From Hydrogenimonas sp. (GTDB lineage: Bacteria; Campylobacterota; Campylobacteria; Campylobacterales; Hydrogenimonadaceae), in contig WFYC01000074.1 in NCBI GenBank assembly GCA_015490295.1, positions 1 through 64,000 of the forward strand: a DNA stretch of 64,000 nucleotides. Reading direction: 5' to 3'. A model generated the notes under the pieces. That model worked only from the letters and a program-made list of their open reading frames with translations, was not told the DNA's origin and searched no databases. This document shows positions 8,642 to 16,244 of this stretch, piece by piece (position 1 is the first letter of the stretch; every line of letters begins with the position of its first letter). Both the position numbers and the translations under genes were made by a program.

Positions 8642-9604
8642 ATGAGTGAAATGAAAAAGATCAAAAACCTTAAAGAGTTTTCAACTTCTGCAGACCGTTT
8701 CGAGGGCGCCAACCTTCTATGCCCCGGATGTGCGCACTCGATTATCGTACGTGAGATTCTTAACGCTACGAACGACCCACTGGTACTCTCTGCCTCTACA
8801 GGCTGTCTGGAGGTGTGTACTGCGGTCTATCCCTATACATCCTGGGACGCTTCGTGGATTCATATCGGATTCGAGAACAGCTCTACGGCCATAGCCGGTG
8901 CCGAAGCGATGTACAAGACTCTGAAGCGAAAAGGGAAACTTCCCGCATCCTGTGAAGGCAAGTCCCCGAAATTCATCGCTTTCGGTGGTGACGGGGCGAC
9001 ATACGATATCGGCTTTCAGTGGATCTCCGGATGTTTCGAGCGCGGCCATGACATGATGTATGTATGTCTCGACAACGAGGTATACGCCAATACGGGCGGA
9101 CAGCGAAGCTCCGCCACCCCGATCGGTTCGAGCACCACTACATCTCCGGCCGGTCGCGTAAGCTACGGTGAGAAGATGAACAAAAAAGATATGGTTCAGA
9201 TCATGGCGGCTCACGGTTCTCCTTATGTAGCGCAGGTGGCACCCAACAAGTGGAAAGATATGATAAAAAAGATTCAAAAAGGGTTTGCTACAGAGGGTCC
9301 GGTCTATATCAATGCCATGAGCGCCTGTACCACGGAGTGGAAATTCGCGCCTGACGATACGATAGCTATATCGGATCTGGCAACCGATTCTCTCGTATTC
9401 CCGCTCTACGAGATAGAGAACGGCACCAAGCTTACCATTACGTATCGCCCGAAAAACAAGATTCCCGTACGAGACTACCTCGGAGCGCAGGGGCGCTTCA
9501 AACACCTCTTCAAACCGGAGTACGAGTATCTGATAGACGAGTGGCAGAAGCGCGTCGACGACTATTGGGAGTATCTCCAGCGCCGCGAAGAGGCGGGAGT
9601 CTAA
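8642..9604 (+). CDS. porB: Pyruvate:ferredoxin oxidoreductase beta subunit (TPP-binding)
   Basis: 320 residues. CPGCAH near the N-terminus ligates the proximal cluster; GDGATYDIGFQW and NEVYANTGGQRSSATPIG are the thiamine diphosphate and magnesium motifs. Last gene of the operon. The cluster cysteines and TPP motif are intact, so it should be active. Confidence 0.96.
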   Translation: MSEMKKIKNLKEFSTSADRFEGANLLCPGCAHSIIVREILNATNDPLVLSASTGCLEVCTAVYPYTSWDASWIHIGFENSSTAIAGAEAMYKTLKRKGKLPASCEGKSPKFIAFGGDGATYDIGFQWISGCFERGHDMMYVCLDNEVYANTGGQRSSATPIGSSTTTSPAGRVSYGEKMNKKDMVQIMAAHGSPYVAQVAPNKWKDMIKKIQKGFATEGPVYINAMSACTTEWKFAPDDTIAISDLATDSLVFPLYEIENGTKLTITYRPKNKIPVRDYLGAQGRFKHLFKPEYEYLIDEWQKRVDDYWEYLQRREEAGV

Positions 9605-9621
9605 ACCAATATCCCGTTCCA

Positions 9622-9637
9622 GGCCCCGAGAGGGGCT
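9622..9637 (+). terminator. Weak hairpin after porB
   Basis: GCCCC-GAGA-GGGGC forms a short GC stem with a GNRA-type loop 20 bases after the porB stop. It lacks a T-run, so termination is uncertain. Confidence 0.35.
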
Positions 9638-9648
9638 TGCTAACCAAA

Positions 9649-9763
9649 AACTAAAAGCTAAAAGTTAGAATTTTTTACTTTCCAACAGATTCATCTACAC
9701 ACACTACAATATCATCCATTATTATCATTGCGAGTGGATCACCTAAACTTTTAGCTTTTAGTT
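9649..9763. repeat. 18 bp perfect inverted repeat upstream of luxS
   Basis: AACTAAAAGCTAAAAGTT at 9649-9666 is exactly reverse-complemented at 9746-9763, with 79 bases between. Each arm is itself a doubled CTAAAAG heptamer. The second arm lies 29 bases before the luxS ATG. It could be a paired regulator site, a large cruciform or a remnant of a mobile repeat; a TACAAT box (9705-9710) lies between the arms. Confidence 0.6.
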
Positions 9764-9791
9764 GTTAGTTTATACTTCAAAAAGGATATCT

Positions 9792-10307
9792 ATGCCGCTA
9801 CTCGAGAGTTTTACCGTAGATCATACAATTATGCCGGCGCCCGCCGTGCGGAAGGCCAAAACTATGAGGACCCCGTGTGGGGATCTGATTACGGTTTTCG
9901 ACCTGCGTTTCTGCCGCCCCAACAGGGAGATGATGAGCGAAAAGGGGGCCCATACGCTCGAGCACCTGTTCGCGGGATTTATGAGGGAACATCTAAACGG
10001 TGATGATGTGGAGATTATAGATATTTCGCCGATGGGGTGCAGAACGGGCTTTTATATGAGCCTTGTAGGAGAACCCGAAGAGGAGCGAGTTGCGAAAGCG
10101 TGGGAGACATCTATGGAGGATGTGATGAATGTGCGCAGTATGGCCGATATACCTGAACTCAATATCTACCAGTGCGGCAGCTGCAAGATGCACTCTCTGG
10201 ATGAGGCCAAAGCGATCGCCGACGGAGTGTTGAAACGCGGTGTCGGTATAATGCACAACGAAGAGCTGAAACTGGATCCTTCCAAGCTGGAGGGGGCATC
10301 ATGCTGA
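9792..10307 (+). CDS. luxS: S-ribosylhomocysteine lyase, autoinducer-2 synthase
   Basis: 171 residues, full length. Metal site HTLEHL (His-x-x-x-His) plus the cysteine of CGSCKMHS, and the catalytic Cys in MGCRTGFY. It splits S-ribosylhomocysteine into homocysteine and DPD, the precursor of autoinducer-2, in the activated methyl cycle. ATG 9792 sits behind AAAGGATAT; the earlier ORF-track start is in the leader. Overlaps the next gene by 7 bases. Confidence 0.96.
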   Translation: MPLLESFTVDHTIMPAPAVRKAKTMRTPCGDLITVFDLRFCRPNREMMSEKGAHTLEHLFAGFMREHLNGDDVEIIDISPMGCRTGFYMSLVGEPEEERVAKAWETSMEDVMNVRSMADIPELNIYQCGSCKMHSLDEAKAIADGVLKRGVGIMHNEELKLDPSKLEGASC

Positions 10308-10603
10308 TAGAGATTCCGCTCGACTCGAAAGATATGAAGGTCGCCAGGGTCACGACTATGGATTCCGCTCTCTGCTGGGGGCTCATAACTTTCGAAGAGG
10401 GCGTCGTGAAGAGTATAGAGTGTTTCGAGCGCCGTGAAGATATTAACGATTTCGTGGACTACGCAATCGTTGCCAAGCAGGGCGAGCCGATCTGGCCGAT
10501 GATGGAGGAGAGCATATTCGTTCTTGTCGCCGAAGAGGGCATGGGACTCGATGAGGTGATGGAGCGATTCAGATTCAAAGAGCTTCACGAAGCGAGCTTT
10601 TGA
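10301..10603 (+). CDS. Conserved protein of unknown function, 100 residues
   Basis: Not confidently assigned. Acidic, about 100 residues, with a cysteine in ALCWGL and a compact alpha/beta pattern ([14 protein letters not shown], then a helix). In fold it resembles the small NifX/NifB-C-type cofactor-binding domain, but I cannot see diagnostic residues. The ATG overlaps the end of luxS and the gene runs into an mnmD-like methyltransferase 7 bases later, so it is co-translated with luxS. Confidence 0.8.
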   Translation: MLIEIPLDSKDMKVARVTTMDSALCWGLITFEEGVVKSIECFERREDINDFVDYAIVAKQGEPIWPMMEESIFVLVAEEGMGLDEVMERFRFKELHEASF

Positions 10604-10610
10604 GATACGA

Positions 10611-11369
10611 ATGGTGAAAAAAGAGCTGGTTGAGACTGCCGACGGTACCTTCACCGCACGCTCCGAAGAGTTCGACGAGTGCTACCACTCTACTAAAGAC
10701 GGAGCGCTCAGGGAGTCATTGAAAAAGCATGTCGAGCCCGCTTTTTTCCTGGTCGACACCGCAAAAAAGAGCCTCGAAATACTGGATATCTGTTTCGGAC
10801 TGGGCTACAATACACTCACCACACTTCTTTATATTCGTCAAAACGGTCTGCCTGTGAAGATTCATATTACCTCTCCCGAGATGGATGAAGAACTTGTCCG
10901 ATCGCTTGTAGATTTCCCGTATGCGAAGGCCCTTCATCCTTTTAAAGCGGTTATAGAGTCGATAGCGAAAAAGGGATTTTATGAAGATGAACAGCTGTTC
11001 ATAGAGGTGAAGTTCGGCGATGCAAGGGAGTTTCTGCGCGATACGGACCGAGTATTCGACATAGTCTACCAAGATGCCTTCAGCCCGAAGAAAAATCCGG
11101 CTCTTTGGACCAAAGAGTATTTTACGGACCTTGCCGCACACCTGAAAAAAGAGGCTGTCATAACCACATACTCCTGTGCTACACCTGTGCGTCTTGCGAT
11201 GGAGGAGAGCGGACTCCATCTTTACCGGCCCCCGCAAAGCGGCGTAAGAAGCGGCACCATAGCTTCACCATCGCCAGACCTTCCTTTGGAGCCGATAGAT
11301 ATGGCGTTAAAAAAAGAGCGCAATCCTTCAGCCCTCCCGCTTACAGACAGAGAGACTCATGCGCGCTGA
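10611..11369 (+). CDS. mnmD: MnmD-type tRNA (5-methylaminomethyl-2-thiouridine) methyltransferase
   Basis: 252 residues. The AdoMet-binding loop is LDICFGLGYNTL and the family motif is QDAFSPKKNPALWTKEYF. This matches the methyltransferase half of MnmC without the FAD oxidase half, that is, the stand-alone MnmD form. It finishes the mnm5 side chain on wobble uridine of certain tRNAs. The pathway enzyme MnmG is encoded 5 kb downstream. The C-terminal 30 residues are low in conservation. Confidence 0.82.
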   Translation: MVKKELVETADGTFTARSEEFDECYHSTKDGALRESLKKHVEPAFFLVDTAKKSLEILDICFGLGYNTLTTLLYIRQNGLPVKIHITSPEMDEELVRSLVDFPYAKALHPFKAVIESIAKKGFYEDEQLFIEVKFGDAREFLRDTDRVFDIVYQDAFSPKKNPALWTKEYFTDLAAHLKKEAVITTYSCATPVRLAMEESGLHLYRPPQSGVRSGTIASPSPDLPLEPIDMALKKERNPSALPLTDRETHAR

Positions 11370-11445
11370 CAAGATCCCACTATTTGCAAAAATGGCCGCT
11401 CAACCGAGGGCCCATGAACCACTCTATACATGCAATGAAACAAAG

Positions 11446-11475
11446 TTGTGCTATCATCAAATAGCAAGATAAAAT
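11446..11475 (+). promoter_or_regulatory. Candidate promoter of the haem-binding protein gene
   Basis: TTGTGC (11446-11451), 18 bases, TAAAAT (11470-11475), followed by an AT-rich palindrome (ATAAAATATTTTTATATTTTAT) just before the ribosome site GAAAGGGGATG. Confidence 0.4.
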
Positions 11476-11512
11476 ATTTTTATATTTTATACCTTTACCG
11501 AAAGGGGATGAG

Positions 11513-11956
11513 ATGAAGCTCAAAACGAAAGCGGTTCTTACGATTGTCGGTTTGTCGGTGCTTATACAGTTTGTGCCGTATGGAAGGGACCACACCAATC
11601 CCGAGGTGCTCTCGGAGCCGAGGTGGGATTCGCCGAGAACCAAAGAGCTTTTCATGCGTGCGTGTGGAGACTGCCACTCCAACGAGACAAAGTGGCCCTG
11701 GTACAGCAGCATAGCTCCCGTATCATGGCTTGTGGCATACGATGTACACGAGGGGCGTGAACACTTCAACGTATCTATGTGGGGAGTCCAGGAGGAGAAT
11801 GAGGGTGATGAAGCTGCTGAAGAGGTTCGAGAGGGTGAGATGCCGCCATTTGGATACCTGCTTGCCCATCCAGAGGCGAGACTGGACGAAGCTGAAAAAA
11901 GGGAGCTGATAGATGGGCTCGTCAGGACTTTCGGAGATAAAAAAGATGACGATTGA
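11513..11956 (+). CDS. Periplasmic haem-binding (c-type) domain protein
   Basis: 147 residues. Uncleaved or cleaved N-terminal hydrophobic segment, then [26 protein letters not shown] (seen as CGDCH plus W.WYS), the hallmark of the haem_bd family (PF14376-type). One CxxCH haem site; the second ligand may be Met in EGEMPPFGY. Likely a small periplasmic electron carrier or sensor. An acidic tail ends DKKDDD. Confidence 0.85.
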   Translation: MKLKTKAVLTIVGLSVLIQFVPYGRDHTNPEVLSEPRWDSPRTKELFMRACGDCHSNETKWPWYSSIAPVSWLVAYDVHEGREHFNVSMWGVQEENEGDEAAEEVREGEMPPFGYLLAHPEARLDEAEKRELIDGLVRTFGDKKDDD

Positions 11957-12017
11957 ATTTTAAAAACTCCTTAAATTATGCTATACTGCTAAATATAGTT
12001 TATAGAAGGAGGCTCAA

Positions 12018-12587
12018 ATGGGAGAGCTTTTACTAAAAATCGCGCGACAGGCGATAGCCGCCAGACTGGGGCTTGCACCGCGGGTAGATAAAGAGAAGCT
12101 GGCAAAAGAGCACCCAGAGCTTCTGCAGAAGCAGGCGACATTCGTAACGCTGACGATAGGGGGGCAGCTTCGAGGCTGCATAGGCTCCATAATTCCGCAC
12201 AGGTCACTGATCGACGATCTTGTCGCAAATGCGGAGGCGGCGGCATTTGAAGACCCGAGGTTTGTGCCGCTTGGTGCCGAAGAGTTTGAAAAGGTAGATA
12301 TAGAGGTCTCTCTTCTTACAGTGCCCAAGCAGCTCGAGTATAGCGATGTGGAGGATCTAAAAAGCAAAATCAGCCCGGGTGAAGACGGTGTAATTTTGCA
12401 GTTGGATGGTCGACAGGCGACATTTTTGCCGCAGGTATGGGAGGAGTTGAATGATTTCGACCTCTTTTTCGCGCACCTGTGTGCAAAAGCGGGACTGCCG
12501 CAAAACTGCCTTTCGTACCACCCGACGATCTACACATACCGGGTAGAGAAGTTCAAAGAGTGCGACAGTGCGGGCTGCTCTGCCTGA
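12018..12587 (+). CDS. AMMECR1-family protein (AmrA-like)
   Basis: 189 residues. Contains the family signature LRGCIGSI and the later LPQVWEEL and the FAHLCAKAGL segment. In many genomes this family sits with a MEMO protein and a radical SAM protein (the AmmeMemoRadiSam set); here neither is adjacent. Function is unknown. The C-terminus ends in a cysteine-containing tail (CDSAGCSA). Confidence 0.88.
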   Translation: MGELLLKIARQAIAARLGLAPRVDKEKLAKEHPELLQKQATFVTLTIGGQLRGCIGSIIPHRSLIDDLVANAEAAAFEDPRFVPLGAEEFEKVDIEVSLLTVPKQLEYSDVEDLKSKISPGEDGVILQLDGRQATFLPQVWEELNDFDLFFAHLCAKAGLPQNCLSYHPTIYTYRVEKFKECDSAGCSA

Positions 12588-12605
12588 GACCGGCCGGCTA
12601 AATAT

Positions 12606-12869
12606 CTACCCCGACAGTTCGATACTCTCTTCGGCCTTCAGGAGCCAGACGAAGACCTCCGCTACGGCTTGAAAAAGCTGCGGATCTATTTCGCTGCCGA
12701 CCTCCTGTTTCAAAAGGGCTTCGGCGAGCGCTTCGTTTTGAAAGAGCGGTACGTCGAAGGCATTTGCCTTCTCTATGATTTTAAGGGCTATATCGCCGCG
12801 CCCCGATGCGACTACCTTTGGAGCGTTGTCGTTTTCGCCGTATCTCAAAGCGGCCGCTTTTTTCTTCAT
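12606..12869 (-). CDS. flhX: FlhB C-terminal-domain paralog (FlhX-like)
   Basis: 87 residues. It matches the cytoplasmic C-terminal part of FlhB/YscU proteins: AAALRYGENDNAPKVVASG, then IIEKANAFDVPLFQN. The autocleavage NPTH motif of FlhB is absent; the aligned stretch reads DNAPKV. FlhX of Helicobacter can replace the C-terminal domain of FlhB in flagellar export. The start at Met 12 of the ORF-track protein makes an ATGA overlap with the upstream cupin gene, so it is preferred. Confidence 0.82.
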   Translation of the reverse strand: MKKKAAALRYGENDNAPKVVASGRGDIALKIIEKANAFDVPLFQNEALAEALLKQEVGSEIDPQLFQAVAEVFVWLLKAEESIELSG

Positions 12870-13177
12870 TTTTGCCCCTTGTGTATATGGATGGCGAGCC
12901 ATCTGGTAGCTTTTTCGGTTTTTAGCACCCTGTGCGGAGTGTTTGCCGGTATGATGAAAAAGTCTCCTCTTTTAAGTTCTACGACTTCTCCTTCCATCTC
13001 GAGAGTTGCGGAGCCTTCCATCAGAAGCACAGCTTCGTCGTGCGGCTGGTTGTAAAGAACAGTTTCCGGTCTGTCGCTGCTAACGATTAGTTCGATATCC
13101 GTATATCCGTTCTCAAAGAGTTTTTCGAAGAGTTCCCCGCTTTTCGGAGCGGCGGCTTCAAGTAGGTTTTGTACCAT
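12866..13177 (-). CDS. Small cupin-domain protein
   Basis: 103 residues forming a single cupin barrel: PHDEAVLLMEGSATLEMEGEVVELKRGD and then IPANTPHRV hold the two cupin motifs with metal-binding histidines and glutamate. It is in an operon with thpR upstream (2 bases) and flhX downstream (ATGA overlap). The ligand is not predictable. Confidence 0.85.
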   Translation of the reverse strand: MVQNLLEAAAPKSGELFEKLFENGYTDIELIVSSDRPETVLYNQPHDEAVLLMEGSATLEMEGEVVELKRGDFFIIPANTPHRVLKTEKATRWLAIHIHKGQK

Positions 13178-13178
13178 C

Positions 13179-13679
13179 TCAAAACTCTTCCAGGGGGATG
13201 TATATGGGCCCGGCCGGTGTCAGGCGGCTCTCTATCAGGTAAACCGGAGCCTCTATGGTGCCGAGAGGTTCGCTCATCCATGGACGCTCCAGGCTTCTGT
13301 AGCCGTTCGAGTGTGTACGTTTTATGCGCGCCAGGGTCACGTGCGGTCTGAACCGAGCGTCAGGTTCCGTCCCGAGCATTTGCGCGATCTTTTGGTGCAT
13401 GATAGAGGCGACTACGGTCGATGTTTTAAGGTATAAAACTTTCGGATCAGAGTTTCCGAAGGTACCGTATCCCTGCATCGACAGTGGCAGTTTCGGAACC
13501 GTTTTCAGCTCTCTCAATCTATCGATTATCGGTGTGGCGGAGGGCTGCTCGCCGAAGAAGTACCATGTAAGATGAAGGTTCTTGGGCTCTACCCATTTTG
13601 CGTCGAAATAGGGTTTGAAATCCTTTTTAATATCTTCGTAGAAGTCGACATTGGCGAAGCTCGCAAGAAAAAGGCGCAT
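13179..13679 (-). CDS. thpR: RNA 2',3'-cyclic phosphodiesterase (2'-5' RNA ligase family)
   Basis: 166 residues with the two HxTx motifs: HLTW at about residue 36 and HVTL at about residue 113, each supplying a catalytic histidine. Opens with RLFLASF, as usual. It opens 2',3'-cyclic phosphates on RNA and can join 2'-5' ends. First gene of a three-gene operon with the cupin and flhX. Confidence 0.88.
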   Translation of the reverse strand: MRLFLASFANVDFYEDIKKDFKPYFDAKWVEPKNLHLTWYFFGEQPSATPIIDRLRELKTVPKLPLSMQGYGTFGNSDPKVLYLKTSTVVASIMHQKIAQMLGTEPDARFRPHVTLARIKRTHSNGYRSLERPWMSEPLGTIEAPVYLIESRLTPAGPIYIPLEEF

Positions 13680-13693
13680 AGCTCTCCCTTTTT

Positions 13694-13717
13694 TGTGAAT
13701 AGTGAAAGGTGAATAGT
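13694..13717. repeat. Direct repeat GTGAATAGTG
   Basis: GTGAATAGTG occurs twice, separated by 4 bases, in the 112-base gap between ribE and thpR. Simple intergenic repeat with no assigned role; it is upstream of thpR on the minus strand. Confidence 0.5.
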
Positions 13718-13791
13718 GTCGGATGGCAGTTTTGCGGCTTTAGCTTTTTAAATTCTGCCAACCGCCCGCTGCATACCGACTACTAAAAAAT

Positions 13792-14409
13792 TCAATATAT
13801 CGCCTGGATACGCTCTATCGTCTCCCATTCAATCTTTTTCGCATCCTCTCTCTTTTCGAGAATGTTGGCTACGTAGCGTGCAAAGAGATCGGTTTCGATA
13901 TTTACCCTCGTCCCCATGCGGTAGCTCCCAAAGAGAGTCTCTCTCATCGTGTGCGGTATGATGGTCAGCCTGAAGCCCTCTTGCGATACCTCGTTTACCG
14001 TCAGGCTTACTCCATCTACCGTGATGGAGCCTTTCGGTATTACATACTGCATGAACTCTTTCGGAACGGTTATGAAAAAGTCTGTTCCGTTGCTCCTCTT
14101 TTCTATGCTCTCTATGGTGCCCACGGTATCAACGTGCCCCTGTACGATATGCCCCTCGAAACGGTCTCCCATTCTCATGGCGGGCTCTATATGGACCTTC
14201 CCTTTCAGGTTTTCAAGGGCGATTACTTCTCGTGTCTCGTCCGCAAGCTCCACCGTAAAGCCATCTTCGCTCAACCCTACAACCGTGAGACAGGCGCCGT
14301 TTACGGCTATCGAGTCGCCTATTTTCGGACGGTAATAGGCTTTTAGAGTCAATTTGTTGTTCTCGTACGAGATAACCTCGGCCATCTCCCGAATGAGTCC
14401 GGTGAACAT
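13792..14409 (-). CDS. ribE: Riboflavin synthase alpha subunit
   Basis: 205 residues, full length. Starts MFTGLI and consists of two lumazine-binding repeats, each with the VNGACLTV / VDGVSLTV strand; GHIVQGHVDTVG ends the first. Dismutates two 6,7-dimethyl-8-ribityllumazine to riboflavin. It lies 9 bases after a large coiled-coil gene on the same strand. Confidence 0.95.
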   Translation of the reverse strand: MFTGLIREMAEVISYENNKLTLKAYYRPKIGDSIAVNGACLTVVGLSEDGFTVELADETREVIALENLKGKVHIEPAMRMGDRFEGHIVQGHVDTVGTIESIEKRSNGTDFFITVPKEFMQYVIPKGSITVDGVSLTVNEVSQEGFRLTIIPHTMRETLFGSYRMGTRVNIETDLFARYVANILEKREDAKKIEWETIERIQAIY

Positions 14410-14418
14410 CGCTATCCT

Positions 14419-15924
14419 TTAATCTATATACTCTCTGAGCTGTTCGTTGAGCTCGCTTTGATGCAGGGTCTTTGGAATGATTGCCGCCGTATTGCACTGT
14501 TTGGCATATAGCAGAAGCTCCCTGCTTATGCGCCTGGCGAAAAAGGCTATCTCTATATCGGGGATGATCTTCCTGGCATACTCTATGATCGATTCACTAT
14601 CTATCCCGCGAATCATCGGGTTGATTATCAGAATATTGGGCTGAATGTTTTTAAGATCCGGCAAAATGGTCTCGGGCCTCGTGGAGAGCACCACCTTTAT
14701 ATCTCTGTCTATCTCGCCCAGCACGGTTTTGACCATACCCAGAAATTCCGTATCGTCATCGATGCAGACAAGCCGCTTTTTCGTCTGCGCTTCCAGATAC
14801 TGCATTAGCTCCATAAGCTCCTGGTTCTGTCGGTTAAGTTTCGAACTGTCGAGAGTTTTCAGATAGTATTTCATATATGTAACCGCGCTGAACTCGTCGT
14901 GAATACCCGCCTTTGCAAAAAAGCTCTGAATCGGTTTGGAACGGTTCGCCTTCTTCCACATCAGCGAATCGAATCTGTAAGCGAGAACATCCTGAATCTT
15001 CCTCATAAGAGAGTCGTAGGTTTTTGTGAACTCTTCGAAACTCTTTTTGAACCTCTCGTAGTGCATCTTGTAGAAGTTGTCGAGAAGCTCTATGTAGAGC
15101 CTGTTCTCTTCGGTGAGCTTCGCTATTTCGTGGATAGCGTCCACATGTGAGCGTTTTAGTATCTTTATCTCGTTGAAGAGGTAGATATACTCCTCTGTTC
15201 CCGCATGAAGCTTTTTGAGGCTCCCGCTCTTCTGTTTTATCTCTTTTTCGAGGTTAGCGGCGTTTTCGGTGTGTTTTGTTATTCTGCTCTTGTTGAGATC
15301 CAGTTTCGCGCGGAGCTCTTTGTAGCGGCTCTGCTTGTTTAGAAAAACCTTTTCGTAGGCGTTCTGGATATAGTCCGTTCTGTTTTTGAAGCTCCTGTAT
15401 GCGTCGTTCGCCTCGAGAAGCTCCTGTCTGATTTCGGCCAGTTCGTAGTTTTCGAAACTGTGGTCGATCTCTATCAGGTTGTTGTAGGCCGTCGTTAAAA
15501 AACGCTGCATTCTTGTAAAGTCGAGCCTTCGGTTCTGTTCGAGCAGCTCCCGGCTCTGTGCGACCCGTTTTCGTATGTCGGAAAAGTGCATCTCTATACA
15601 GGCTTCGACATCGAGATCCGATTCGATCAGCCATGCAGGCTCCCGCTCTCCTGTCCGGGCCTCGCCGCTATCTTGAACATCTCTAGCCGCGCTGTTTTGC
15701 TCCTTGTCGGCCTCTTTCTTACTCTCGACAGGCTCCGCCTCTTGCGTCACCCTTATTTTATGAGCGTTGATGCCCTCCGGTTCAAACGAGACTATCTGCC
15801 CGACCGCGGGAGTCTTTTCGTAGTCGTCCCACTCGTCTACGTTGAAATTGTACTTTTTCCTCTCTTTGGTTATGATTTTCCCGATTCCGGTCTGGTCGGA
15901 GTAGACGATAATTTTACCCTGCAA
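14419..15924 (-). CDS. Cold-shock-like / coiled-coil / degenerate receiver-domain protein
   Basis: 501 residues, not a recognised named family. Residues 1-60 (GKIIVYSDQTGIGKIITKERKKYNF) resemble a cold-shock OB-fold with a basic strand. A polar, E/K/Q-rich linker follows, then long alpha-helical coiled coil from about 105 to 375. From 383 to the end there is a receiver-like fold: RLVCIDDD supplies the acid pocket (389-391), IPK gives the conserved lysine (485), but the phospho-acceptor position in ILIINPMIRG is Asn (about 435), so phosphorylation is unlikely. It may link nucleic-acid binding to a signalling scaffold. Upstream of ribE on the same strand. Confidence 0.75.
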   Translation of the reverse strand: MQGKIIVYSDQTGIGKIITKERKKYNFNVDEWDDYEKTPAVGQIVSFEPEGINAHKIRVTQEAEPVESKKEADKEQNSAARDVQDSGEARTGEREPAWLIESDLDVEACIEMHFSDIRKRVAQSRELLEQNRRLDFTRMQRFLTTAYNNLIEIDHSFENYELAEIRQELLEANDAYRSFKNRTDYIQNAYEKVFLNKQSRYKELRAKLDLNKSRITKHTENAANLEKEIKQKSGSLKKLHAGTEEYIYLFNEIKILKRSHVDAIHEIAKLTEENRLYIELLDNFYKMHYERFKKSFEEFTKTYDSLMRKIQDVLAYRFDSLMWKKANRSKPIQSFFAKAGIHDEFSAVTYMKYYLKTLDSSKLNRQNQELMELMQYLEAQTKKRLVCIDDDTEFLGMVKTVLGEIDRDIKVVLSTRPETILPDLKNIQPNILIINPMIRGIDSESIIEYARKIIPDIEIAFFARRISRELLLYAKQCNTAAIIPKTLHQSELNEQLREYID

Positions 15925-16077
15925 CGCACCGCCTTTTTCTGAGTGGCATCCCGGCGACAGAGCCGCCGCGGCGCCGAAGCTTGTCCGTTCCCGGGTGAAG
16001 TTTCGGCGGCGGCCTGCTACCTACTGCCTACTGGTCGTTAAATTGATAATATCATATCTTTTTTAACCTCAAAAAGC

Positions 16078-16083
16078 TATAAT
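16078..16083 (+). promoter_or_regulatory. -10 box (TATAAT) upstream of mnmG
   Basis: Consensus TATAAT at 16078-16083, 162 bases before mnmG. No strong -35 at 17 bases. The MITE copy at 16106-16228 lies between this box and the gene, so a transcript from here would carry the element in its leader. Confidence 0.55.
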
Positions 16084-16105
16084 CCGCCCAAACAGTATTG
16101 GAAAA

Positions 16106-16228
16106 CTGATTTTACGCAAAAAGCATAAAATCATCTCGAAATCTGAGATTTCGAAGCGTCAGGGGGTTGTAGGGCCGCACAGACCCTGCCAAATTACGGG
16201 CTTTGCCCGGAATTTGCTTAACATCAAA
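16106..16228 (+). mobile_element. MITE-like element, copy A
   Basis: About 123 bp, non-coding, related along its length to copies at 25037 and 55341. It starts CTGATTTTACGC and ends TTAACATCAAA, the decayed reverse complement. Internal hairpins: ATTTTACGC/GCATAAAAT (one mismatch), CGAAATC/GATTTCG, AGGG/CCCT, CGGGC/GCCCG. Flanks TTGGAAAA (16098-16105) and TTAGAAAA (16229-16236) match at 7 of 8, an eroded target duplication. This is the most diverged copy. Confidence 0.8.
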
Positions 16229-16244
16229 TTAGAAAAGAGAGTCG

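Noticed and set aside
11105-11464. 119-residue + ORF after mnmD
   Set aside because: Different frame of the mnmD end; basic, Cys-rich translation with no family, no start signal.
12606-12902. Earlier start of flhX at 12902
   Set aside because: Would overlap the cupin gene by 37 bases and add unconserved residues; ATG 12869 makes a standard ATGA overlap.
16106-16228. Riboswitch in the mnmG leader
   Set aside because: The same structure occurs at two unrelated sites, one in reverse orientation and between convergent genes, with target duplications; a mobile element explains it better.
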